From CBDDLD01 sp965250025 (lineage in GTDB: Bacteria > Bacteroidota > Bacteroidia > Flavobacteriales > Flavobacteriaceae), in contig OZ252283.1 of the NCBI GenBank assembly GCA_965250025.1, forward strand, positions 1,860,001 to 1,924,000: a stretch of 64,000 nucleotides of DNA. Reading direction: 5' to 3'. A program made the translations under genes and the position numbers. Positions 46,826 to 56,097 of the stretch are shown in pieces. How positions within the stretch are numbered: the first letter of the stretch is position 1; each line of letters opens with the position of its first letter. Under the pieces are notes generated by a model. The model was not told where the DNA came from, did no database searches, and worked only from the letters and a program-made list of their open reading frames with translations.

Positions 46826-49252
46826 ATGGCGAAGAAGACAACTAAAAAGAAAACCAAGGCTAAACCAAAGAAGGCCAAACCAACACTTAAAATACCATCC
46901 TTTAAATTATCGAGCCAACAAAAGTTAATTTTCGGAAGCTTGTTAATTATACTTGGTGTATTGCTTTTTATTTCGTTTTTATCCTTTCTATTTACCGGTA
47001 AAGAAGACCAAAGTATTCTTTCTGAATTTCCTTCCCGAGATGTTGAGGCTAAAAACTGGGCAAAGCTTTTTGGCGCTAAACTTAGCGATTTATTTATCAC
47101 TAAAGGTTTTGGTATCCCTTCTTTTATATTTTCCGGATTACTATTCTTATCTGGTGTTTATGTCACTCTGGATATCAACAAGGCAAAATTACGCAGGCAT
47201 TGGATCTGGGGAACTTTAATTGTAATTTGGAGTTCCATATTATTGGGCTTTTTTACACATAAATACGATTTCTTAGGCGGTACTATTGGTTATGAAATGA
47301 ATCATTTCTTCCAGGATTATGTCGGGAAAATAGGGACTATCCTGCTTTTAGCTTTTGGACTCATTACGTATTTAGCCATTCGGTTTAAAGTTACAGGAGC
47401 CTCTATTGTGGCAGGCTTTAAAAACGCAAAAAAAGAGGTTCAAACAGATTTTGAACCTTCGGATGATACTTCTGAAGAAGAACCTGTTGTTGCTCTTGAT
47501 AATGATCTCACTGCAGAAGCTGAAGCCATTAAGTCGGCATTTGAAATTCCTTTGGAAAATCTGGAACCAACCATTAGCAAGCATTCTAAAATAGAAAAAG
47601 AACCTGCAAAGCTCGAAATTGAGACACCTCCTGTAGAAGAAGTAGAGGCCGTTGAAAAAGAAGCTATTGCTATGGAGGTTGAAACTGCTAAAGAAGAACA
47701 ATCCGAGACCGATAACCTTGCTGATAAACTGGTGGAAGATTTTGGTCAATATGACCCTACATTAGAGTTGAGCAACTACCAATTCCCTACTCTAGATCTT
47801 CTTAAAAAATACGATAATGAAGGGATTGCCATCAATCAGGAAGAGCTTGAAGAGAACAAAAATAAGATCGTAGAAACCCTGAACAACTACAAGATTGGCA
47901 TCTCTAGCATAAAGGCCACCATAGGACCTACGGTAACTTTATATGAAATTGTGCCTGAAGCAGGAATCCGTATCTCAAAGATCAAAAACTTAGAAGATGA
48001 TATCGCGCTATCACTATCTGCATTAGGTATACGGATCATAGCACCCATACCAGGTAAAGGAACTATCGGTATAGAAGTTCCTAACAAAAATTCGACTATC
48101 GTATCGATGCACTCGGCGATAGCCTCACAGAAGTTCCAAAAATCAAAAATGCAACTGCCGGTAGCCTTAGGTAAAACCATCAGTAATGAAACCATGGTAG
48201 TCGATCTGGCAAAAATGCCGCATCTACTTATGGCTGGTGCAACTGGTCAGGGTAAGTCTGTAGGACTTAATGCCGTACTGACTTCTCTACTCTACAAAAA
48301 ACATCCGGCAGAAGTTAAATTTGTATTGGTTGACCCTAAAAAAGTAGAACTGACACTATTTAACAAAATTGAACGTCACTATTTGGCAAAATTGCCCGAC
48401 AGTGAAGATGCCATTATTACAGACAATACCAAAGTGATCAATACGTTGAACTCCTTGTGTATTGAAATGGATAATCGCTATGAGCTGCTAAAAAATGCAT
48501 TTTGTAGGAATATCTCTGAATACAATGCCAAATTCAAGGCCAGAAAGCTCAACCCGAATGACGGTCATCAATTCTTACCCTATATCGTATTGGTTGTAGA
48601 TGAGTTTGCTGATCTTATTATGACTGCCGGTAAAGAAGTCGAAACACCAATAGCCCGATTGGCACAGTTGGCCAGAGCCATTGGAATACATTTAATTATT
48701 GCCACACAGCGTCCGTCGGTGAATGTCATTACGGGGATCATTAAAGCCAACTTCCCCGCTCGAATCGCTTTTAGAGTAACTTCGAAAATAGACTCCAGAA
48801 CCATTTTAGACAGCTCCGGTGCCGATCAGCTGATTGGTCGTGGTGATATGCTATATACTCAGGGAAATGATCTAGTACGTATACAATGTGCATTTGTCGA
48901 CACACCTGAAGTAGAACGCATTACTGAATTTATCGGAGCCCAAAAAGCTTATCCCGATGCGCATCTGCTTCCCGAATATGTTGGAGAAGAAAGTGGCACA
49001 AGTCTTGATATAGATATTTCAGAAAGAGATAAGTTGTTTAGAGAAGCTGCAGAAATAATTATTACGGCGCAACAAGGCTCGGCATCATTATTGCAAAGAA
49101 AGCTCAAACTAGGTTATAACAGAGCCGGAAGAATTATTGATCAGTTAGAAGCCGCAGGCATTGTAGGGCCTTTTGAAGGCAGTAAAGCCAGACAGGTTTT
49201 AATCCCCGATTTTGCTGCTCTTGATCAACTTCTGGAAAATGAAAAACAATAA
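46826..49252 (+). CDS. ftsK: DNA translocase FtsK
   Basis: An 808-residue FtsK/SpoIIIE translocase. A basic N-terminal tail precedes four transmembrane helices (within about residues 30-190). An acidic, Glu-rich linker (about 195-310) leads to the motor with MAGATGQGKSVGLNAVL (Walker A), VDEFADLIMTAGK (Walker B) and ATQRPSVNVITG. The C-terminal gamma domain is a winged helix (QGSASLLQRKLKLGYNRAGRIIDQLEAAGIV). It pumps chromosome ends across the septum and activates XerCD. First gene of an envelope-linked run. Confidence 0.97.
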   Translation: MAKKTTKKKTKAKPKKAKPTLKIPSFKLSSQQKLIFGSLLIILGVLLFISFLSFLFTGKEDQSILSEFPSRDVEAKNWAKLFGAKLSDLFITKGFGIPSFIFSGLLFLSGVYVTLDINKAKLRRHWIWGTLIVIWSSILLGFFTHKYDFLGGTIGYEMNHFFQDYVGKIGTILLLAFGLITYLAIRFKVTGASIVAGFKNAKKEVQTDFEPSDDTSEEEPVVALDNDLTAEAEAIKSAFEIPLENLEPTISKHSKIEKEPAKLEIETPPVEEVEAVEKEAIAMEVETAKEEQSETDNLADKLVEDFGQYDPTLELSNYQFPTLDLLKKYDNEGIAINQEELEENKNKIVETLNNYKIGISSIKATIGPTVTLYEIVPEAGIRISKIKNLEDDIALSLSALGIRIIAPIPGKGTIGIEVPNKNSTIVSMHSAIASQKFQKSKMQLPVALGKTISNETMVVDLAKMPHLLMAGATGQGKSVGLNAVLTSLLYKKHPAEVKFVLVDPKKVELTLFNKIERHYLAKLPDSEDAIITDNTKVINTLNSLCIEMDNRYELLKNAFCRNISEYNAKFKARKLNPNDGHQFLPYIVLVVDEFADLIMTAGKEVETPIARLAQLARAIGIHLIIATQRPSVNVITGIIKANFPARIAFRVTSKIDSRTILDSSGADQLIGRGDMLYTQGNDLVRIQCAFVDTPEVERITEFIGAQKAYPDAHLLPEYVGEESGTSLDIDISERDKLFREAAEIIITAQQGSASLLQRKLKLGYNRAGRIIDQLEAAGIVGPFEGSKARQVLIPDFAALDQLLENEKQ

Positions 49253-49266
49253 AAAATTAAAAAAGA

Positions 49267-49908
49267 ATGAAACGTATAGTTGTATTACTTACATTGATAA
49301 TTAGCAGTACTGTTTTTGCTCAGAACGATACCAATGCAAAAGCACTGTTGACCGAAGTTAGTAATAAGGTAAAAGCTTATAAAAACATTAGCATCGATTT
49401 TAAATACGAGCTTAATAATGTCAGTGAAAATATTAAGCAGGAAACGAAGGGCAGTGTAACCATTGAAGGCGACAAATACGTACTTAATGTCTTAGGCATT
49501 ACCCGAATATTTGACGGAAAAACCTTGTACTCCATTAGTCCGGAAGATGAAGAAGTGACAATATCTAATGACAATTCCGACGAAGAAGGTACCATAACAC
49601 CTAGTGCTATGTTATCATTTTATGAAGATGGTTACACCTATAAAATGGACATTACGCAAAACATCAGAGGACGAAAGATCCAGTATGTTAAACTAAGTCC
49701 GATGGATACCAATTCGGAAATAAAACAAGTATTATTAGGTATAGACGCCAATACCAAACACATTTATAATTTGATAGAAGTTGGTAAAAACGGAACAAAA
49801 ACCACTTTAACTGTTAATTCTTTTAAAACCGACGAAGTCATATCAAAAACCTTATTTACATTTGATGAGAGTAAATATGAAGATTACTACATCAATAAAA
49901 TAGACTAA
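49267..49908 (+). CDS. lolA: Outer-membrane lipoprotein carrier protein LolA
   Basis: A 213-residue periplasmic protein with a signal peptide ending near STVFAQ. The LolA pattern is visible in ALLTEVSNKVKAYKNISIDFKYEL, GSVTIEGDKYVLNV, DGKTLYSISPEDEEV and the terminal FTFDESKY. It ferries lipoproteins from the inner to the outer membrane, matching the many lipoproteins in the window. It begins 14 bases after ftsK and ends two bases before the lptF-type start. Confidence 0.9.
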   Translation: MKRIVVLLTLIISSTVFAQNDTNAKALLTEVSNKVKAYKNISIDFKYELNNVSENIKQETKGSVTIEGDKYVLNVLGITRIFDGKTLYSISPEDEEVTISNDNSDEEGTITPSAMLSFYEDGYTYKMDITQNIRGRKIQYVKLSPMDTNSEIKQVLLGIDANTKHIYNLIEVGKNGTKTTLTVNSFKTDEVISKTLFTFDESKYEDYYINKID

Positions 49909-49910
49909 GG

Positions 49911-51890
49911 TTGAAGATACTCGATCGGTACATACTTACCACCTATCTCAGAACATTTTTGAGTGTTTTTGTAATACTGATGTTCATTTTTGTATTACAA
50001 ACCATATGGTTATACATTGCTGAGCTGGCCGGTAAAGATTTGGACATCCTTGTTGTGGGTAAATTTCTTTTGTATTTTGCCCCAAAGATGGTGCCCTTAG
50101 TGTTGCCACTAACCATACTTTTGGCATCCATCATGGTTTTTGGAAATCTGGCCGAAAATTATGAGTTTGCTGCAATGAAATCTAACGGCATCTCATTACA
50201 ACGTTCCATGAGGGGTCTGAGTATTTTTATCATCGGGTTATCTGTTATCGCCTTTTTCTTTGCTAATAATGTAATTCCATGGGCCGAATACAATTCTTAT
50301 AACTTAAGACGAAATATCGCCAAAATGAAACCGGCAATGGCCATAGCCGAAGGACAATTCAACCAAATAGGAAATATCAATATAAAGGTTGAAGAGAAAA
50401 GTGGCGATCGTGGCCAGTACTTAAAGAATGTTGTCATACATCAAAAGAAATCCATTAAAAATGGTAATTACACGGTAATCATCTCTGAAACTGGCGAATT
50501 GATCAGTAGTGAAGATTCCAACATTTTACAATTGGAATTACGTAATGGCAATTATTATGATGAGATTGTAAGCAAAGATGTTAGAAAATACATCAATACA
50601 AAACCACATGCCAGAAGCTACTTTGAAAAATACATTATCAATGTAGATTTGGAGAGTTTAAATAATGAGGACATCAATGAAAAATCGGTGGATAATAGGT
50701 ACAATATGTTTAATGTCAGTGAATTGTACTACACTATTGACAGTCTTAAAGTAGAACGTGTTAAAGATTATAAAGCCTTATCCAACACCCTATATAATCG
50801 CTCTACTTATAGTACATTAAATGCCAATATTGAACCCCAAAAAGATTCCATATTTAATGGTGATGTCCTGGATCTATTCTCTACTAAAGATAAAGTACAA
50901 GTATTAAATCTGGTTCAAAATACGGTCAATAGTACCAATCAGATCTTAAAAACTAATGCTACAACCTTCGGCACGCGTAGCACCTGGTTAAACAGACACA
51001 TTATCGCTTTGCACGAAAAATACGTCTTGGCTTTTGCCTGTGTCATTCTCTTTTTTGTTGGCGCACCTTTAGGGGCTTTGATCCGTAAAGGCGGGTTAGG
51101 CTTACCCCTAGTCATTGCCATTCTACTGTTCCTTACCTACCATTTCATAGGTATCTTTGCAAAGAACAGTTCTAAAGATGGTACTTTAAACCCTGTATTT
51201 GCGACATGGATGTCTACTTTGATCATGCTGCCGCTCAGTATTTATCTAACCTCGAGAGCTACAAAAGACCGAAATCTTTTTGAAATGGATTTTATCCTTG
51301 TACCATTAAAAAAATGGTTCAACATTAAAGATAAGACCAGCACCATACAGTCCTCAAAAGCTTACACCTATTTTAACGACTATTCTGTAGAACAATTGGT
51401 AGAAGTTATAAAGGATCAAGGACAATACGATCTGGACAAAAGTCCAAAGCAAATGGCCTTACAGCACCTTTCGGACAGAAATATTACTCTTAATGAATTG
51501 GCGGATCACGGGTTAACTGTTCCTGAAGACATTACAAAAGCCAAAACGCATTTAAAAGATTACATTGATTATTCTACAACCAGTTTAGTCACCTTTTCTA
51601 TCGGAGTTGTGCTTCTTATTCTTCATTTTGTATTTAAAAATAATAAGCTCCCGGAATTAGCATCGGCTGTTTTGGATCTAAGCATTATTTCATTTATCAT
51701 TTTCGCCATTTATGTCGTGGTCAGCTCGTTGCGGTATTCAAAATTCTACAAGGTAATCAACAAAAGCAATAAAAGAATTAATCCTTTATGGATCTTGTTA
51801 AGTCTGCCCATATATCCATTAAAATATATCTTCTTAAAAAGCAAAATACGGAAAGACTTCCATCAGTCATGCTTAGAAAATATAAAATAA
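49911..51890 (+). CDS. LptF/LptG family LPS export permease
   Basis: A 659-residue protein, longer than typical LptF/G (about 360). It has the family N terminus LDRYILTTYLRTFLSVFVILMFIFVLQTI with three helices, a periplasmic beta-jellyroll, and three more helices around residues 365-455 (VLAFACVILFFVGAPLGALIRKGGLGLPL). An extra C-terminal part adds a soluble region and two helices (about 540-620). Translation starts at TTG 49911, two bases after lolA, the only start giving the canonical MKILDRYIL. It extracts LPS from the inner membrane. Whether LptF or LptG cannot be decided. Confidence 0.9.
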   Translation: MKILDRYILTTYLRTFLSVFVILMFIFVLQTIWLYIAELAGKDLDILVVGKFLLYFAPKMVPLVLPLTILLASIMVFGNLAENYEFAAMKSNGISLQRSMRGLSIFIIGLSVIAFFFANNVIPWAEYNSYNLRRNIAKMKPAMAIAEGQFNQIGNINIKVEEKSGDRGQYLKNVVIHQKKSIKNGNYTVIISETGELISSEDSNILQLELRNGNYYDEIVSKDVRKYINTKPHARSYFEKYIINVDLESLNNEDINEKSVDNRYNMFNVSELYYTIDSLKVERVKDYKALSNTLYNRSTYSTLNANIEPQKDSIFNGDVLDLFSTKDKVQVLNLVQNTVNSTNQILKTNATTFGTRSTWLNRHIIALHEKYVLAFACVILFFVGAPLGALIRKGGLGLPLVIAILLFLTYHFIGIFAKNSSKDGTLNPVFATWMSTLIMLPLSIYLTSRATKDRNLFEMDFILVPLKKWFNIKDKTSTIQSSKAYTYFNDYSVEQLVEVIKDQGQYDLDKSPKQMALQHLSDRNITLNELADHGLTVPEDITKAKTHLKDYIDYSTTSLVTFSIGVVLLILHFVFKNNKLPELASAVLDLSIISFIIFAIYVVVSSLRYSKFYKVINKSNKRINPLWILLSLPIYPLKYIFLKSKIRKDFHQSCLENIK

Positions 51891-51894
51891 GCAA

Positions 51895-51902
51895 TATCTT
51901 TG
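51895..51902 (+). promoter_or_regulatory. Putative -7 box of ribB
   Basis: TATCTTTG lies five bases after the LptF/G stop and ends 18 bases before the ribB ATG at 51921. The 30-base gap leaves no room for an FMN riboswitch. Confidence 0.5.
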
Positions 51903-51920
51903 CATCTATAATCATAACTC

Positions 51921-53078
51921 ATGACCATTCAAACACAACCTTTGGATACTACCATACAACTAAATACTATTGAAGAAGCCATTGCCGATATTAAAAAAGG
52001 CAAGGTCATTATAGTTGTCGATGATGAGAACAGAGAAAATGAAGGCGACTTTTTAGCTGCTGCAGAACTCATCACTCCCGAAACCATCAATTTTATGGCA
52101 ACACATGGCCGGGGATTGATCTGCGCGCCCTTAACAGAGCACCGTTGTAAGGAATTAGACCTTCACATGATGGTTAACAACAATACAGATCCTATGGAAA
52201 CTGCATTTACTGTCTCTGTAGATCTAAGGGGGAATGGTGTAACTACAGGTATCTCTGCCGGTGACAGGGCCAAGACAGTACGGGCATTAATTGCATCGGA
52301 CACCAAGCCTTTTGAATTGGCAAGACCGGGTCATATTTTTCCTTTAGTTGCTAAAGAAGGTGGTGTACTACGACGAACAGGTCATACAGAAGCTGCTATA
52401 GATTTTGCAAGACTGGCCGGTCTCGAACCTGCAGGTGTTATCGTTGAGATCATGAATGAAGATGGTACAATGGCACGTTTACCACAATTGATTAAAGTGG
52501 CCCAAAAGTTTGATCTCAAGATCGTTTCTATTGAAGATCTCGTAGCCTACCGTATGGAACATGATTCATTGATCGAAAAGAAAAACGATTTTAATATAGA
52601 AACGCGTTTTGGCAACTACAGGCTTAGAGCTTACCAGCAAACTACCAACGATCAAATACATATAGCTCTAACAAAAGGCAACTGGAAAACAGACGAACCG
52701 ATTCTAACGCGTATCAATTCTACACTGGTTAATAATGATATTCTGGGAACACTAACCAACAATGCCGACAAAAAACTTGATGACATGTTTAATGTCATTA
52801 ATAATGAAGGTAAAGGTGCTATTATATTTATCAATCAGCAAGCTCAATCCATGAACCTTTTAAAACGCCTTTCCATACTAAAGGATGACCAAGTGGAAGG
52901 CACATTGGTCAAAGCACCAAGAATTGCTATGGATACTAAAGATTTTGGTATTGGGGCACAGATCCTTCACGACCTTAAGATCAGTAAGCTACGTTTGATC
53001 TCTAATAGCGAGCAAACCACCAAACGTGTTGGTATGATTGGTTACGGTTTGGAGATCATCGATTACGTAACGTATTAA
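51921..53078 (+). CDS. ribB: RibB: 3,4-dihydroxy-2-butanone 4-phosphate synthase with degenerate GTP cyclohydrolase II domain
   Basis: A 385-residue protein in RibBA layout. The N-terminal 210 residues are an intact DHBP synthase: VDDENRENEGDF, MATHGRGLICAPLT, GISAGDRAKT and RRTGHTEAAIDFARLAG. The C-terminal half keeps the GTP cyclohydrolase II fold length but has lost its zinc and catalytic residues: the place of HSECLTGDVFGSLRCDCG is taken by an N-S-T-L ... T-N-N-A version, and the RQEGRGIG loop is gone. It therefore makes the four-carbon riboflavin precursor but should not open GTP. Its stop overlaps the convergent kdnA-like stop by four bases. Confidence 0.93.
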   Translation: MTIQTQPLDTTIQLNTIEEAIADIKKGKVIIVVDDENRENEGDFLAAAELITPETINFMATHGRGLICAPLTEHRCKELDLHMMVNNNTDPMETAFTVSVDLRGNGVTTGISAGDRAKTVRALIASDTKPFELARPGHIFPLVAKEGGVLRRTGHTEAAIDFARLAGLEPAGVIVEIMNEDGTMARLPQLIKVAQKFDLKIVSIEDLVAYRMEHDSLIEKKNDFNIETRFGNYRLRAYQQTTNDQIHIALTKGNWKTDEPILTRINSTLVNNDILGTLTNNADKKLDDMFNVINNEGKGAIIFINQQAQSMNLLKRLSILKDDQVEGTLVKAPRIAMDTKDFGIGAQILHDLKISKLRLISNSEQTTKRVGMIGYGLEIIDYVTY

Positions 53079-54271
53079 GCACGTTGAGCTCTTATGATCG
53101 ATGCCATGGTTTTGGCTCGAGTTATAACTTCATCTTCGGTCCAGGATAGTTTTATCAAACAAGATATATTTCTGGCAATAAAATGATCAGATTGCTCAAA
53201 AGAAGCTGTTTGAAGCCCTGCCAGACCTTCACGCACTTCTTTACTGATGGGGTATAATGATTTTAAGTTTTTAAGATGTTCCCACTTTCTAACGTAATGC
53301 CAGTTATTATCATAATAATGAAAACAAGCATCGATACCTTGATCTTTAAAAGACTGTGACACGTTACGAGCCGTATTCAGATCGGGAAGAAAGAAATTCA
53401 AAAAGGCACAACTCTCCTCGCCGCCTTCAGGAACGGTTCTAAACGTTACTTCCGAGAGGTCTGACAGTTCATTTCTTAACAAGGTATAATTCCTTTTCTG
53501 AAGGGCTATAAATTCCGGTAGTCGTCTTACCTGTGCCAAACCTACTGCAGCATTCAATTCGGAAATCCTAAAGTTATAGCCTAAAAAGGGATGGGATTCG
53601 GCACCTCTGTCATTTCCGACATGATCGTGACCATGATCAGAATAATGATCGGTATGTTTATAGTATGATGGGTTGTCCGTAATTACTGCACCACCCTCAC
53701 CACAAGTAATGGTCTTTACAAAATCGAAAGAAAAGCATCCCAGATCGCCTAGGCTTCCTAAAGGTTTTCCATCATACATACCGCCTATAGCCTGACACGC
53801 ATCTTCTACCAATATCAAATTGTGTTTGTCACTAATAGCCCTTAATGCATTCATATCGCCCATACTTCCACACATTTGTACAACCATAATGGCTTTGGCT
53901 TTTGAAGTGATGGCTTGTTCCACAGCTTTTGGATCTAAACACAGTGTATCATCAATATCTACTAATACGGGTATGGCACCCAACATAAGAATAGCCTCAA
54001 AGCTGGCTACAAAGGTAAATGTTGGCATAATGACCTCATCGCCTGCACCAACACCTGCTGCTGCTAAAGCTACAGAGACGGCAGCCGTTCCGCTAGAAAC
54101 CAACTGTACATGATTCACTTTAAAGGTGTGCTGTAATTCAGCCTCAAGACTCTTGGCTTTCCAATGACCGTTACGCATACCATCAAAACCGTATCGCATA
54201 AGCACACCATTGTCTAAGACGTCATTAACTTCTTTGCGTTCTGCGTCTCCAAATAATTCAAATCCGGGCAT
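53075..54271 (-). CDS. kdnA: KdnA-like PLP aminotransferase (8-amino-3,8-dideoxy-manno-octulosonate transaminase)
   Basis: A 398-residue DegT/DnrJ-type aminotransferase. The PLP Lys186 lies in SFDFVKTITCGEGGAVIT and Asp157 in VEDACQAIGG. The start MPGFELFGDAE, the HMRN-like RNGHWKAKSLE, the HYSDHGHDHVGNDRGAESHP loop and the NNWHYVRKWEHLK segment closely match Shewanella KdnA from memory. KdnA puts the amino group on oxidised Kdo to make Kdo8N, an LPS sugar. The partner KdnB oxidase is not next to it. It begins three bases after a thioredoxin-fold gene, in the same transcript. Confidence 0.78.
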   Translation of the reverse strand: MPGFELFGDAERKEVNDVLDNGVLMRYGFDGMRNGHWKAKSLEAELQHTFKVNHVQLVSSGTAAVSVALAAAGVGAGDEVIMPTFTFVASFEAILMLGAIPVLVDIDDTLCLDPKAVEQAITSKAKAIMVVQMCGSMGDMNALRAISDKHNLILVEDACQAIGGMYDGKPLGSLGDLGCFSFDFVKTITCGEGGAVITDNPSYYKHTDHYSDHGHDHVGNDRGAESHPFLGYNFRISELNAAVGLAQVRRLPEFIALQKRNYTLLRNELSDLSEVTFRTVPEGGEESCAFLNFFLPDLNTARNVSQSFKDQGIDACFHYYDNNWHYVRKWEHLKNLKSLYPISKEVREGLAGLQTASFEQSDHFIARNISCLIKLSWTEDEVITRAKTMASIIRAQRA

Positions 54272-54274
54272 TGG

Positions 54275-54703
54275 TTATAAAGATTTCAGGAAATTCAAAT
54301 AGGTTTTTGAGGCTTCAGAACTAAAGTCAGCTTGCTGTTCTCCTAATTTTTGCCCCTTATTATTAATGACCAGTATTGAAGGGTAAGCCTTCATTTTATT
54401 ATAATGAATGTCTAAGCGCTGATTATACATTTTGGTAGTGGCATCACTACTGTTTAAATCAACCTTGTAAAACACGTACTTTGAGCTTAAGTTTTGTAAG
54501 GCCTGAGTATTCAAAAAATTAGCATCTATTCCACTTTGCGATGCCTTATCGGCAAAGAACAACAACATCATTTTGTCTTGAGAGTTTACCAATTGTTGTG
54601 CTTTACTATAATCGGTTTGCCATTGTATCGCAGCAGATTGTTGCGCATAGATCTGAGTGCTACAAACAGCAATAAATAAGATGATTAACTTTTTCATATT
54701 CAT
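54275..54703 (-). CDS. Exported thioredoxin-fold protein without CxxC
   Basis: A 142-residue protein with a signal peptide ending near QIYAQ. The mature part has a thioredoxin fold pattern (MMLLFFADKASQSGIDANFL, KYVFYKVDLN, KAYPSILVINNKGQKLGEQ) with the cis-Pro in YPS. The usual CxxC is replaced by KASQ, so it is not a redox enzyme. It may bind or chaperone a partner. The kdnA-like gene follows at three bases. Confidence 0.75.
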   Translation of the reverse strand: MNMKKLIILFIAVCSTQIYAQQSAAIQWQTDYSKAQQLVNSQDKMMLLFFADKASQSGIDANFLNTQALQNLSSKYVFYKVDLNSSDATTKMYNQRLDIHYNKMKAYPSILVINNKGQKLGEQQADFSSEASKTYLNFLKSL

Positions 54704-54774
54704 ATTTTTTATAAGTACCTGTAACGATCAGGCGTTCAACAAATATAACATTTTGTAATTATAATCGTATAGAA

Positions 54775-55404
54775 TTACAATTCAATTACGACATCATCCA
54801 CAGGCTTTCTCACCTTCTTGAATGTTGCAAACTTATCGTCTTCAGCACGGTAGCCTACAGGCAAAAGTAATACAGACCTAAGTCCATGAGCTTTGAGGCC
54901 TAGGATCTCATCAAAAGCGGCCCTGTCAAACCCTTCCATGGGGCAGCTGTCAATACGCTCTACGGCACATACGGTCATCAAATTACCCAAAGCAATATAA
55001 GCCTGATTTACAGCCCAATTGTGCTTTTCATCAGCATTCATATTTCCCAGAGTTGACTTTAATTGGGTTCGGAATGGTGATACTATAGATTCGGGGGTAT
55101 CACGTATGGTTTTTACATTTTCAAAATGCACATCCACATCCGTATGGTCAATATCATTTTGCACACAAATGATAAAAAGATGTGACGCATCAGCAACCTG
55201 ACGTTGTTCATAAGCGTATTGTAACAAACCTTCACGCCTGGTTTTATCTTTTAAGATTACCAATTTAAGCGTTTGCAGACCGTATGAGGTCGCTGTTAGA
55301 TTAAACGCTTCCTTGAGAAGCTGAATTTTAGCATCTGATAATACTCTGGTGTTGTCAAATTGTTTGGTGGCATATCGCCAGGATAAAGCGTCTATGATGG
55401 CCAT
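54775..55404 (-). CDS. Nitroreductase family NAD(P)H-dependent oxidoreductase
   Basis: A 209-residue flavin enzyme of the NfsB-like class. SWRYATKQFDN at the start carries the FMN-phosphate residues, LTATSYGLQTLKLVIL, AVNQAYIALGNLMTV and SCPMEGFDRAAFDEILGL complete the family pattern, and LRSVLLLPVGYRAEDDKFATFKKVRKPVDDVV is the characteristic end. It reduces nitro compounds or quinones. Its substrate is not predictable. A minus-strand box at 55418-55425 lies 14 bases upstream. Confidence 0.92.
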   Translation of the reverse strand: MAIIDALSWRYATKQFDNTRVLSDAKIQLLKEAFNLTATSYGLQTLKLVILKDKTRREGLLQYAYEQRQVADASHLFIICVQNDIDHTDVDVHFENVKTIRDTPESIVSPFRTQLKSTLGNMNADEKHNWAVNQAYIALGNLMTVCAVERIDSCPMEGFDRAAFDEILGLKAHGLRSVLLLPVGYRAEDDKFATFKKVRKPVDDVVIEL

Positions 55405-55417
55405 GTTTTTTTAATTG

Positions 55418-55425
55418 CAAAAATA
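55418..55425 (-). promoter_or_regulatory. Putative -7 box of the nitroreductase gene
   Basis: On the minus strand this reads TATTTTTG (TAnnTTTG) and ends 14 bases before the ATG at 55404. No good -33 TTG is seen. Confidence 0.4.
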
Positions 55426-55520
55426 ACCAATAATCCACTAATGCTAAAGAGGCTATCATTAAGACCTGTACAAAAAAATCGGTTGTTGAAATGCATCCTG
55501 TAATATCCCACAAATCTTAT

Positions 55521-55528
55521 TACATTTG
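55521..55528 (+). promoter_or_regulatory. Putative -7 box of the GNAT gene
   Basis: TACATTTG matches TAnnTTTG and ends 19 bases before the ATG at 55548. No -33 TTG at suitable spacing. Confidence 0.4.
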
Positions 55529-55547
55529 AAGATCAATATATTGCACC

Positions 55548-56072
55548 ATGCAAATTCTAACTACCAAACGCCTAACTCTCGAACATGCTACTGTAAAAGA
55601 CTCGGATTTCTTTTTGGCATTATTGAATAGTCCCGGGTGGCTTAAATATATTGGAGACAGAGGTGTTAAAACACTTGAAGATGCAGTTAAGTATATTGAT
55701 AATAGTCTTATCGATGCTTATAAACAACAGGGTTTTGGATTGTATAAAATGACCATAAAATCCCATAAAAAGCCCATTGGAATTTGTGGTTTTGTAAAAC
55801 GTGATTATCTGGATCATCCCGATATTGGATTTGCCATTTTACCGGACTATGAAAGTCAGGGTTACACTTACGAGGCGGCTAAAGCCATTATGAGCTATGG
55901 TAAAAACACGTTGAATCTAGAGCAGATTCATGCCATTACCGATGCGAACAACATCCCTTCTCAGCAACTGCTCATAAAATTGGGGTTATCAAAAACCGGC
56001 ATCATAACACCCGATAATACCCCTTTATTATTATTTTCGGATCAAGGGAAACACCAAATTAACAATCATTAG
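55548..56072 (+). CDS. GNAT family N-acetyltransferase (RimJ/RimL-like)
   Basis: A 174-residue GNAT domain: TKRLTLEHATVKDSDFFLALLNSP at the start, KPIGICGFVKRDYLDHPDIGFAILPDYESQGYTYEAAKAIM with the acetyl-CoA loop, and AITDANNIPSQQLLIKLG near the end. It resembles the Rim-type ribosomal-protein acetyltransferase group, but many relatives act on small molecules. The sulfotransferase-like gene follows 25 bases on. Confidence 0.9.
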   Translation: MQILTTKRLTLEHATVKDSDFFLALLNSPGWLKYIGDRGVKTLEDAVKYIDNSLIDAYKQQGFGLYKMTIKSHKKPIGICGFVKRDYLDHPDIGFAILPDYESQGYTYEAAKAIMSYGKNTLNLEQIHAITDANNIPSQQLLIKLGLSKTGIITPDNTPLLLFSDQGKHQINNH

Positions 56073-56097
56073 CTTTTCACCATTCAAATCAAATCGA

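Noticed and set aside
51891..51920. FMN riboswitch before ribB
   Set aside because: The gap is 30 bases, far too short, and lacks the conserved elements.
53070..53080. Bidirectional terminator between ribB and kdnA
   Set aside because: The two stops overlap by four bases; no hairpin is visible here.
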